From Clarireedia homoeocarpa (taxonomy: Eukaryota > Ascomycota > Leotiomycetes > Helotiales > Rutstroemiaceae), in the NCBI GenBank assembly GCA_001465935.1, contig LNKV01000097.1:1-64000 (forward strand): a DNA stretch of 64,000 bases, given 5' to 3'. Shown piece by piece: positions 26,700 through 37,524 of the stretch (within the stretch, counting starts at the first letter, position 1; each line of letters opens with the position of its first letter). Both the position numbers and the translations under genes were made by a program. Below the pieces are notes generated by a model, which worked only from the letters and a program-made list of their open reading frames with translations, searched no databases and was not told where the DNA came from.

Positions 26700-27485
26700 T
26701 CAATCACTAACGAAATCGCAACTAAGTTTACAGCTATTCGCCAACAACTCAGTACCTAAGCTAAGGAGTTCGGACAAGAACTCGAAGTTCTTCATACCGA
26801 TAATACCTTTCTTCGTTCCCTTTGCCTTTGTCCGATATCCAAGCGACCTAAGCTATAAGACCCGGACAAATTCAATAGTTCCCGCTTCGATACCTGATTG
26901 CCTACTATTAAAACTAAGCTTCAAGTCGATAGCGAAGCTATAAGAGACAATACTACTAAATTCTACTATATCTTCCTGAACCTTAAGTCTTCTATTCAAG
27001 CCTAAGTCTTACCTCTTGTCGACGAGTCCTCCCTCAATTACAAGGATATTCTTGAAACTCTTGCTTTTATATATAAGAACTCTCGCTGTATTAAAGAAGC
27101 CCTCGCTCGTCTTTATATAGTTCATCAAAGTACTAATTCTTTAAGTAATTATATTACTAGGTTTTAGTATATCCTATATAAAGCAAGTAGAAAGAGCTAG
27201 AACAACAACTAGAAAATCAATACTTTTCGCCTAGGCTTAAGCTAGACAATACTACAGCGACTAGACAATTAGCCGGACAAGCTTACTAATTTCAAAGAGT
27301 TTGTATATTTTATATAATACTTCAGTAGCTCTTCTTTCTATTAATCTATATTTACACTTACTATCCTGCTAGCCCAGCGACTATTATATTTTCAGTACTC
27401 TTATACACAGTCTTATCAATGTCTACAACAAACTACTAAGTTAATAGACTTAAATATAATCGAGACTAATAAACAGGTTAAAGGA
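26700..27485 (+). pseudogene. Retrotransposon Gag-like protein remnant
   Basis: One frame runs from about 26705 with residues such as TNEIATKFTAIRQQLST, then DPDKFN, FYYIFLNLKS and LSNYITRFQYILYKASR, the pattern of the Gag domain of fungal LTR elements (a DPDKFNGxRxxFDTWLP-type motif). Breaks are TAA, TAG and one TGA at expected Gln or Trp positions (the TGA follows FDT), so it is RIP-mutated. No CCHC zinc knuckle was recognised. It is the only gene of the element. Confidence 0.75.
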
Positions 27486-27595
27486 TAATTAATTTAGATA
27501 AAAACTTCTTTACTTCTTTTAATTTATTTCCTTTATTAACTTTAAGTTATTCTTTTTAGACGCTTAGAGACGAGCTTTTTCGAAGGGGAGGGTAA

Positions 27596-27782
27596 TATAA
27601 CGATTTGTACAGAATTATATATATAGTATATTAGCCTAGCCAGGATATTTCTCTATAGAGTATTACTTCGTATAAGCCCTAAGGCTCTGAGCTATATAAA
27701 GTCTCTCTTCTTATATATAACTTTAGTTCTGTAATTCAATATTCTAAGGTTATTTAATATCTTTATTAGCAGTCTCGTTATA
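27596..27782 (+). repeat. 3' LTR of gag-only element (187 bp)
   Basis: Direct repeat of 25675-25861, preceded by the polypurine tract and followed by the AAAT target duplication. Confidence 0.87.
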
Positions 27783-30700
27783 TAAATAACTTTATATTTA
27801 ATTAATAATAATTATAAAATTTATTTAAATATTTAATTATATAATAATCGATATTATTATATTCTACTTTCTCTAATAATTATATTAGTTTTCATATAAA
27901 CAAATATCTAAATTAGTAGTATAATTATTTAAACTTGATTTTTATAAAATAAATTTATATAATTATATTCAACTATTTTAATAATATTTATAGATATCTC
28001 TACTTATATATAATAAATATAATATTCTTTTCTTATATAAAGATATTCTTTAAATTATTAAATTATATATTTATTCTATTTATATTTTAAATATAATAAA
28101 AGAATAGAGTATTTATAATTATAATATAGAAAGTTATTAAACTAATTAATATTTATATAATAACTATTCTTTTTACTTTTATTATTTTTTTATTAAAATA
28201 GATTATATAATTATTACTTTTTATATAAACTAAAGTAATAAATAAGTCTTATTACTATAATATTTAAAATTATACTTTATTAGTAATTAATATATTTATA
28301 GCTCTATTATTAAATATAATTCCTTGAAATTATATTAACAAGTATTATTTCTTGAATATAAATATTTTATTATATAATACTTTCTACTTACTAAAATTAT
28401 AATAAGTAATATTATATATTATATTAAAGTTATTAAAAGTTTAAATAATTTAACTATTATTAATTACTTTTATTTTTATAAAGAATTAGTTAAATAAAAG
28501 TCTTTATTTCTTTATATTATCTAAATCTTTATTATCTTCTTATTCTTTTTTTTATAAAAACTATATTACTTTTTTATTTTCTTTTTCTTCTTATAAATAT
28601 TAATAGTTAATATAGTTATATATTTTAATTCTTTTTATATAAGAGTGTGTTTTAGCAAGGTAACTAGTTTATTTACAAATATAATATTTTATATTCTTCT
28701 AGTTTTTATTTTTTATATAAAGGTTTAGAAACTAGTTTTTATTCTTTATATAAAGGTTTAAGAACTATCTTCTTTTTAAAAATTTTATTATTATCTAATT
28801 ATTTATTTATATATAATTAAATTTACTTTAATATTTATAGTCGATCTAATATTACTTACTAGAATATTATATTTATATTATATATTCCTTTATATATATT
28901 ATTATTTCGATTATAGATTTTAGATTAGAATAAACTAACTTGAATATATAAGTTAGTTTATAAAGTATAAGATTGTATTTAGAGATATTATAATAAATAT
29001 TAAGAATTTAGATATATAAAGAGAATTTATTTTAATATTTAATTAAAAGACTTATCTATAATATATAAAAATAATTGAAAAATATCTTTAAGTATTTTAA
29101 TTTAGATTTACTTAGGTTTTCTCTTTATATAAAAAAGTATATAATCTCTCTTTATTTAAATAAATAAAATTACTTATTATTTTTTATTTTAAAATATTCT
29201 CTAATTATAATAATTATTATATAGAAGTTATATAAATATTTAAAGATCTTATTATAATAAAAATCTAATATATAGTTTTAAAGTAGTATAGAAAAACCGA
29301 GATAAAAGTAATTTATTAATAAACTAACTTTTATATAATAGTTATAAAAGATATATAATTTATTTTCTAAAATATTATATATCTTATTATTATATTTATA
29401 TTTTTTATTTAAAAGAATCTTTATTAAATTATTAAAAGACTTAGAAATATTACTTCTTTTATATATAATTAATAATAAAATAGTTTTAATAAAATAAAGA
29501 GTTAATATAAAATATATAAAGTAATTATCCGGGATTTTACTTAAAACTAAAATCACTTATTTTTATTAAAATACTAGAATTATAAATAAAGTTATAAATA
29601 GAATAAAAAAAGTTATAAAAAGAATAAATATAATTAGAAAAGTTATTATTCAAAAAGTAATAAAAAGTATAAGAAGAAGTAAATTAATACTTTCTTATAT
29701 AAACTAAAAGTTAATTAGATTTATTATATAAAAGTATTTTTTAATATCTTCGATTTTCTATTCTAGATATTCTTTAATATTAATAAGTTTATTAAAAACT
29801 TATATATATATATAATTATTAAATTTAGAAATCTAAACTCTATTTAATATAAAGTAAATATAAAACTTATAAAAAAGATTCAAAATAGTAAACTTAAATA
29901 ATTCTTTACTTTAACTTTCAAAGTTATTATAAAAAGTAATTTATAATATATAGTTATAATCTTAGTTTACTTTACTTTATATAATCTAAATAATAATCTA
30001 AGTAGAAATCTATTTTATTATATATTATTTTAAATTAGTTAAATCGAAGTTTTAATTTATTAAAATTAGAATAACTTTCTTATATCTTATAAATTCTTCG
30101 AAATCGATTATATTATCAAAGTTCAAAGTTTATATAAAAGATTAAGAAGAAGTTAATAGATTGAAAATAAGTAAAATAAAGTATATATAATAAAAAGAAT
30201 AAAGTTGTAAAAATATAATTAATATTAATATAATTAACAAAGTTATATCTTAAAAGTAATATTATATAAAGAAGTATAAAGGTTATATATAATACTTAGA
30301 ATTATATATAAAATATAGATTTAATATTAATTATATAAATTGTTTTAATTCTCTAATTACAAAATTGTATTATAATCTTTATATTTTTTATATAAAAGAT
30401 ATTAACTATTTATTTATAATCTTTAAAATTGATTTACTAATTATATAAATATTATATATTTATATCGAATATACTATATTTACTCTAGATTCTAACTTAT
30501 CTAGTTAGAGTTATTTTATAATCGATTATCTATATAATTTATTAATTTTATTAATTAGAATTAATAAACTTTAAATATTTAAAAATAATAAAATAATTTA
30601 TATATAATAAAATATAAAAATTAATAATAATAATATATTATATTTATTAAATTATTTAATATTTTAAAATATTACTTTTAATAATAAAATAAACTTTTAA

Positions 30701-32190
30701 ATATATCTAGTATATATATATTTTAAATATATAATTTATATAAATATTATATATATATATAAGTTTTTAAAACTTTTCGATTATTTAATTTTTTAATTAT
30801 TAATTTTAATAATAATATAATTTTATTTTTATAATATATTATTATATTTTTAATTTAAATTTAAAAAGATTTTTATTTTATCTTCATATTACTAATAATA
30901 TAATAAATTATATTATTAATAATAAAAGTTAATAATATATTAAAAAAGTTTTATTAAAAATTAAAAAATTATTTTAAAATAATTTATTTTATTTAAAAGT
31001 ATATATAAAAAATATAAAATCTTTAAATTAAATATATTAAATTTTAATAAAATAAGATTTAAAATAAATATAATTATTTTATATATAATAATTATAAATA
31101 TAAAATAATTAAAAAAAATTAAAACTATTTAATTAAATAATTAAAAATAAATTATAATAATTATTATTATTAATATTAAAAAATATTCTTTTTTATATTT
31201 CTAAAAAAAATTTAATTTTAATAAATTATAATAATAAATTAGTTTATAAACTAGTTAATTAAATTTATAAAAAGTAAATAATAAAATAATAAAATAAATT
31301 TAAATTAAATTAAATTTTTTAAGAAATATATTATTGTTTAAATTAAAAATATATATTAATTATTTTTTTTAAATAAATATAAAAGTTATAATTTAATTAT
31401 ATTTTAAAAATAATATATTAAATATAAAATTTAAATATTTTATTTATTTTTATATTCTTTTTATTTTATTTAATTAATAAATATAAAGATTATATTAATA
31501 GTTTTATTAAAATTAATATTATTTATATTAATAAAATAGATTTTTTATTGAATTTAAAAAAATATTTATATAAATAATTATTTTTTTAATATAAAAATTC
31601 AATTTTATAATACTAATTTAATATTATTTAATTTTTAAAAAGTTATTTAAAAAATAGATATTTATTTTTAATTTATATTAATTATTATTAAATCTTTTTT
31701 TTTAAAATTTATATTTTTTTTAAATAATTAAAGTTTTAGTTAAAAGTATTAAAAGATTAATTTATAAAATAATTATTTTATAAATTAATAACTAGTAATT
31801 ATATAAAATTAATAATAATTTAAATAAATATTATAAAGTTTTTAAAATCTATTTAAAATAAAATAAAATTATTATTATAAAGAAAATTAATAAGTTTTTA
31901 ATTAGAAGAAATTAATTAATTAAATTAAAAATAATATAATTATTAAAAAAAAAGAATTTTAATTAATATTATTAATTTAATTATAATATAAAATATATAA
32001 ATAATTTAAATATAATAAAAAGATTTATTTAAATTATTCAATAAATTCTATTTTAATTATTATTATATAGATTTATTTAATTTTAATTATTATTACTATT
32101 TAATTAAGATTTGAAATCGAATATAAGTAAAAAATAATATATTTAATAAAGTAATATACTTAATAAAGTTATATATTATAAGTAACTACT
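27783..32190. repeat. AT-rich RIP-mutated tract
   Basis: Saturated A/T sequence continuing to the border of island 2. Contains 28374-28643, a gap-free relative of positions 1-270. The frame at 29278-29556 (minus) is low-complexity and looks like chance. No domains recognised. Confidence 0.6.
28374..28643. repeat. 270-bp dispersed repeat shared with positions 1-270
   Basis: Same length and order as 1-270; the differences noted are C/T or G/A. Similarity ends abruptly at 28643, where TAAGAGTGTG replaces the continuing repeat, so this copy is truncated or joined to another element. Confidence 0.75.
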
Positions 32191-32402
32191 CACTAGATTT
32201 ACTATGTGAACTTAGTATAAGATAATAAAAGAGAATTAATAGTCTGTGTTCATAATTATTCTAAGCGAAATATCTCTACCCCCCAAACTGCCTTGTGTCG
32301 TACAACACGACCGTGGGCTCAGCCTCGCCATAGTTTGTTGGCTTGCGTAAAGTCCCTGCTGTCGTCCTTGTTAATTCCTGCCATCTCCAAGTTTACATAA
32401 CC
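32191..32402. promoter_or_regulatory. Upstream region of the DUF7708-type gene
   Basis: Transition from AT-rich to normal composition, then about 200 bp before the ATG at 32403. No distinct motif beyond the composition change. Confidence 0.35.
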
Positions 32403-34196
32403 ATGAGCAGGCACGGCGCGACAGGTCTGGACAGTCTTCTAAGGAATCAGAACGTCGTTGCCTGTTATCGGCCGCCGCCAGGAACAGTGTAACGCAGACG
32501 GCCCATTGCATAGTATAGATCTGCTAACCAGTTGGCAGAGACCGCGATCTTGCCCACGAAGCGTACACGAAAGCAGTCGAGTATTTCGCAAAAGAATTTG
32601 CTGGAAATGAAGATGTGCTCGGGTTTCTTGCTGGGCATACATCCATCGTGGACGTCGAGGATACTGTTATAAAGGCAAAGATGGAATATGAGGCTAAAGG
32701 GCAGAAGCGACAAACAGTCTTGATATGGCTTAACAAGCTTTCTTTGGGCATCAGATATTATAGTCGGGTGCTAGATATGCTATCACAACATCACCCGGAA
32801 TATGTCGCCTTAGCATGGGGTGCTGTCAAGTTTGTCCTGACGGTAAGCTCTGTCGTGTGAAGTTGCGACATGACTGATGAGATTATGCCAGGGCGTCATA
32901 AACCATGCGGAGCTTATTGAAGAGTTTGCAAAGGCCTTATCGCTTATCGGCGACGTACTTTCAGGCATTAAGTTGAGCGCTCAGCTATATCAGACCGAAC
33001 AAATGAAGGACGCGATTGCGAGTCTCTATACGCACATCATCCTTTTTTTTCAGCGAGCCGCGCGATGGTACAACAAGAGTTCCGCAGGGCGAGCTTTGTC
33101 CTCAATTCTCAAGCCTTTCGAGCTCAATTACCAAGATTCTGTTGACCAGATTAAGCTCTGTTCTGAAACCATCAGCAACATCGCCCACGGCGCCAGCCAA
33201 GCAGAGATCAGAGATATACATATCACCGTCCAGCATGTCCATGGAAACCTGCAAGGCATGCAGCAGAAACTGCTTGACATGCAATTACAGTTAGACAAGA
33301 AAGAGCTCAGAATGACAAGCCATATTGACCAAGTGCTAAAAGTTGCAATAGCTAATAAAACGATCAACGAAGCCGTTCAACTTGACATAACAGACTTGAA
33401 GCCGAGAATCTATGATCTACAATTTTCTAGTATTCTAAAAATTTTGTCACCAGAGATCAGCCCTGAGGCTATTTTGAGAACGCATATCTCACTGGGGAGA
33501 CGTCGTCAAATATCGACTGGATGCCTTCGGGATTCTGCCGATATCGCAAAGGTCCTTGACTTGTGGGTATCAGCAACAGGCTCTTCGCTCTTCATTCTCC
33601 GATCTGGGCCCCGGGCAAGTAGTATTACTCGAGATCATGTAGTCGATGTCATCAACTATCTCCGAAGTGCTTCATACAAAGTATTTTGGATTTTGTCGCC
33701 TCCCAGGGCTTGCAATTTGGAGCCGTCAATGGGGAGTGTATTGAGGTCTTTGGTCTACCAGGTCACCAGTTACGAGCCAAACATCCTTCTTCGTTTCCCA
33801 GAAAATCTCTGCACATTACAATTCCTAGATAATCGAAGCGAGACCGAGTTGCTAGACCTCCTTTGCTTATTAGTCTCCAGGCTGGACAAATGCTTCCTCA
33901 TTATTGAGACAGAAGATCTGTATCAAGCTTCCGGCAAAATGCGAGAATGGACACAAGAGTTCATCCAGATGTTTAGACGCATGGTCGACAAAATTGAGGC
34001 TGCAGGCTCGCGTGTGAAAATTATGGTTGTGACTTTTGATACTGTTATCCCGGTTTTATCTAGTGAGCAAGGGATTGTTCATAACTTCATTGTTACGATT
34101 CAGCAGCCCCGTATCGTACCAGCTCGATTCCGGCGTGGATTGTCCCGATCAAAATCAAGACGTTATTCGCAGCAGGCATCACAGCTTAGGTCTTGA
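32403..34196 (+). CDS. NLR/STAND-like protein with DUF7708-type N-terminus and degenerate P-loop
   Basis: Predicted 564-aa protein from three exons: 32403-32488, 32539-32842 and 32892-34196. Introns of 50 and 49 nt have GT/AG ends, and the first carries a GCTAAC branch site 9 nt before its acceptor; joins keep frame. This ATG is chosen because an in-frame stop (32525-32527) forces a splice upstream. Residues about 30-200 (EAYTKAVEYFAKEF, HPEYVALAWGAVKF, GVINHAELIEEFAKAL, SSAGRALSSILKPF) match the DUF7708 type found at the N-terminus of fungal NACHT/STAND proteins. About 240-270 is a Gln-rich coiled coil. About 363-376 (LFILRSGPRASSITRD) is where a P-loop belongs but lacks GxxxxGK[ST]; 463-475 (KCFLIIETEDLY) resembles a Walker B strand. 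No ankyrin, TPR or WD repeats follow. Likely cytoplasmic; role unknown. Confidence 0.75.
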
Positions 34197-34470
34197 GCCC
34201 GTTGATACTAAAGATGTGCTTTTCTATAAAGAAATATATATGAAGGAGCATCGCAATCGACTTGGGATAGCATAAATCACGATTTAGGGCTCTAAGTGCT
34301 GGCACTTAGATAGGATAAATATGATCATGATTTACGACAGTATAGACTACTCCTCGATATTGACTTGTCAGTTCTGGATGCAAATAAGATCGAATTTATC
34401 AAATGAACTCCGCCGCATTGGATGAGATGGTATATCCCTATGCTTTTCAAGATGTTCTATGCTTTTGATT

Positions 34471-34553
34471 ACTATCCCTCCCCATGAATAAAGGTTAATT
34501 TTTTCTACGTCTTGCCACATAAAAATTTAACCTTTATTCATGGGGGGGATAGT
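34471..34553. repeat. Hairpin with about 30-bp inverted arms (MITE-like)
   Basis: Left arm from 34471 (ACTATCCCTCCCCATGAATA then AAGGTTAA) pairs with the right arm ending at 34553 (TTAACCTTTATTCATGGGGG then GGATAGT), with one indel in the C/G run and a loop of about 16 nt. ATT lies on both outer sides, a possible short target duplication. Confidence 0.75.
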
Positions 34554-34608
34554 ATTGACCCCGCTTTCCGGGGAAGCAACCACCGGTTCCCCGCTTCTTC
34601 GGGTCAAT
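34554..34608. repeat. Second imperfect inverted repeat adjacent to the first
   Basis: Ends ATTGACCC and GGGTCAAT are inverted complements, and CGGGGAA/TTCCCCG forms an inner stem. It abuts the previous hairpin with no gap, so the two may be one composite miniature element. Confidence 0.55.
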
Positions 34609-35041
34609 AAACCTTCTGGCTGAGTTTGTAAGCTTACTTTTTACCCTCTAATATGAACGGAAAGAGAGCATAATTGGAGAGATAGTAGATTAGGTTAGAA
34701 ATTTCTAGGCATCAAAGCGACTGGGAAACTGTTGGGCGCAAACAACCACGATTCCAAGTTTTTGCATGACAACCTCAACTATATATGAACGAAGCAAAGT
34801 ATCAAGATTATCTTTCTAACCCTGGTTCATCAATTACCTTCTTTTCGTGTTTCTTTGGTTGCGAAGACTGGTCAACAATCTCTCGTCTCCCGACGAGGCT
34901 GTCTTCAAATTGATTCCCCAAGAATCGTATGTCTAAGAGCTGCTATCTTTGAAATCTAGCTTCTTATCCATTTAGACCCGTTATACATGCTCACAAAGCT
35001 CTACTTGGGGTCAATCTGCAAACATCTCAGTGCCCGAGTTA

Positions 35042-37375
35042 ATGGAGCCTCAGGCGGCCAACTCATCAGAAAACAGACCTTCTCAGGGCTCAGAACACGA
35101 GGAGATAAATCGCCCTCAGGCACCCAGTAATATGAAAAGAGCTTTAGAGGGATCCTCTAAGAAGAGCTCTAGCCCAGAAGCCTATCCAAACCCCATGCCG
35201 GCCGGGCCCACCAAGCGCATCAGATTAGAAAGCAGTCATCAGGCGCTGGAACCTAATTACCTCTTGATCCACAAGGTTAAATGTGAACGGTCCCTTAATC
35301 ACAATCACCATCCAGCGATATCCTACTTTCTAGACTCCCCAAGACTTTTTGCTGGAGACAACAAAGCTAGCGTCTTAAGAGGTACGACCACAATCGCCGA
35401 TGTTAATGAGCATCTCGAAGACAATGAGCATATCAGTATCGTAATTTACAGAACTTACAATTGTCGAGAGTACCATGAAAGAATTCAAGAGGAGTTCGAG
35501 CGCTTGAATTTCTCTGACCTTGGTGTGCGTATGGCATCCACAATGAGGCCGTATCTTTTCGTACTCAGAGAGGACATGGTAGCGGCTACATGTATCTCAG
35601 AACAGATGACTCTCCTTTCTAGCAACCTCAAAGAAGCATTGAGGAATTTGGAGGCTCTGGACTCGCGGATTAACTATAACTCATTTGCGCAACAATATTG
35701 GAACATTCAAGCTCCTTACCTGCAATTATACCATTTCAGAGAACTGATCAAACACACAATGCCGAATTTGGCCGATGTTGAAGAACAACAACATGTTAAT
35801 GTATTGCTGAGATACATTGACGAAGAGTTTGAAGACGAGTATACAGAAGCCAATGATCTATTTGCCAAAGGACTTGTCTCCCAGAAGCATTATTCAAAAC
35901 TTTTTGGGCCCAACGAGACACTTGTCACGATGAAGGACGGTCAACCACTTGCTTTTGTGTCTTTGGGGTTGCCAGAAATAAGGCTTTCACACCTAGAATT
36001 GTTGTGTGAGAATTGGAGCTTCGATGGGGTTTTCGAACGAAAGCACAGCGTTGTCAAAGTTACATGGCTGTTTAACTCAGCTATCGTGCCAATCGTGGAC
36101 CTCGAGTTCTTCCCATTGAAGTACGACCGTGTTGGGACAAAAGATAGGCTCCTAGCTCGTGGTAAACTACTATGGAGATGCCGGAAGAGGAGATATATCA
36201 GTTATAGGGTACCTGATAGTAAAAATGACGTTCAGACGGTGAGAATAGACAAATCCATACATGCAAGGTTGACGAAACCAGCTAACTAATCTAGGTATAT
36301 CCGAGATTCATGATCGACATGAACATGTTTCATCAAATGCATACTAAAGAAGGATCATTGCCGCAAAGAGACGATATTGGCCTAGAAGCATTTGAAAGAG
36401 AAGAAGCTCCATCTGAAGTCTTTCTGCTCCTTCTTCAACCCGAGATCCAAGGTTTTGGATTTCAAGACAAAAAATTCAGTAAGTCCCTTTCCTTTATTGT
36501 GCGTCTAAGGATCTTCTCACAGTATTATAGGGACTCTTAAAATTGAATACCTTCATGATATAGACTGGAAGATCGAAGCATTTGATCGGCTGGTCCTGAA
36601 CCATCACAAAAAGGAACTCATTAAAGCATTAGTCACTGTACATGTAACAACATCTGCATCTGGATCAACCGACATGATCGAAGGCAAGGGAAATGGACTC
36701 ATCGTATTGCTCCATGGTGGACCTGGCACCGGCAAAACATTGACTGCAGAATCCGTCGCTGAACTTACAGGAAAACCTCTCTATCGAGTTACCTGTGGAG
36801 ACATTGGAACGAACCCTGAGGATGTAGAGAGATACCTAGAGGCAGTATTAATGATTGGAAAGCTCTGGAGTTGTGTCGTGCTTCTCGATGAAGCGGACGT
36901 ATTCCTCGAGGAAAGATCGCAGGCTGATCTCCAGCGTAATGCCCTTGTTTCCGTTTTTCTTCGAGTGTTGGAGTACTACGAGGGTATCCTTATCCTGACA
37001 ACCAACCGGGTCGGCACCTTTGACGAAGCTTTCAAGTCCCGGATACAACTTGCGATACACTACCCAGCATTGGACCTAAATGGTCGTTTGGAGATTTGGT
37101 CAAATTTCATCAACTCGTTAGATAAAGTAACGGCTAAGGTCGACGAACTGAAGCTGAAGATTGACATTCTGTCGCGGAGCAAACTAAATGGGAGGCAGAT
37201 TCGAAACACGGTCAAGTCTGCTCAGCAACTGGCAGAATTTCGGAAAGAGAAGCTGGATTACACGCACTTTGAGCGCGTTCTAGAAGTTGCGGACGAATTT
37301 GAGAAATACCTTGATGAGACTCATGGCGGAGCCACGGATGATGAGTATGCAAAGGCACAGAATATTCGCGCATGA
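35042..37375 (+). CDS. AAA+ ATPase, fungal DUF7025-AAA type
   Basis: Predicted 741-aa ATPase from three exons: 35042-36238, 36295-36478 and 36531-37375. Introns: 36239-36294 (GTGAGA donor, GCTAACTAATCTAG end) and 36479-36530 (GTAAGT donor, TTATAG acceptor); both joins keep frame. The in-frame GTG at 35030 is not used; 35042 is the first ATG. Residues 1-60 are disordered and Ser/Pro/Lys-rich with a possible nuclear signal (TKRIRLE). The middle region (about 60-460) fits the DUF7025 module of this fungal family. The C-terminal ATPase has Walker A GGPGTGKT (523-530), Walker B VVLLDEAD (576-583), sensor-1 Asn in LTTNR (about 619) and an arginine finger in AFKSR (about 631), so it should hydrolyse ATP. 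Substrate unknown; relatives include BCS1-like and proteasome-like AAA proteins. Confidence 0.88.
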
Positions 37376-37524
37376 TGTCAGCTTGCTCATAGATTTACCT
37401 GTTATATGAATGGTTTTGTATCGATGTGGACAGCGGGCTATTCCTATAATAAATTCATTCGTTTCAACGCGTTGAATATACACCTATGCTTCGGCACGTT
37501 TAAAAAATTGCACTAGGAAATGGA
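37376..37524. other. Short convergent intergenic spacer
   Basis: About 150 bp between the AAA gene (plus) and the Q/S-rich gene (minus), whose 3' ends converge. An AATAAA-like signal (ATAATAAATTC near 37450) could serve the AAA transcript. Confidence 0.4.

Larger units (their letters stand above)
25675..27782 (+). mobile_element. Gag-only (non-autonomous) LTR retrotransposon
   Basis: A 2,108-bp element with 187-bp direct LTRs (25675-25861 and 27596-27782) and a perfect 4-bp target duplication AAAT (25671-25674 and 27783-27786). A purine run GAAGGGGAGGG (27582-27592) just before the 3' LTR is a convincing polypurine tract and fixes plus orientation. The internal 1.7 kb encodes only a Gag-like protein; no RT, RNase H or integrase fits. 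Its GC content is visibly higher than the flanks, so it is younger or less exposed to RIP. Mobility would have required enzymes from another element. Confidence 0.85.
34197..35041. promoter_or_regulatory. Intergenic region with hairpins and promoter of the AAA gene
   Basis: Contains the two hairpins at 34471-34608. A possible 5'-UTR intron precedes the AAA gene (donor GTATGT near 34929, acceptor ATCTCAG ending 35030). No other gene seen. Confidence 0.4.

Noticed and set aside
29278..29556. 92-codon minus-strand frame in the middle AT-rich block
   Set aside because: Low-complexity composition typical of chance frames in RIP sequence.
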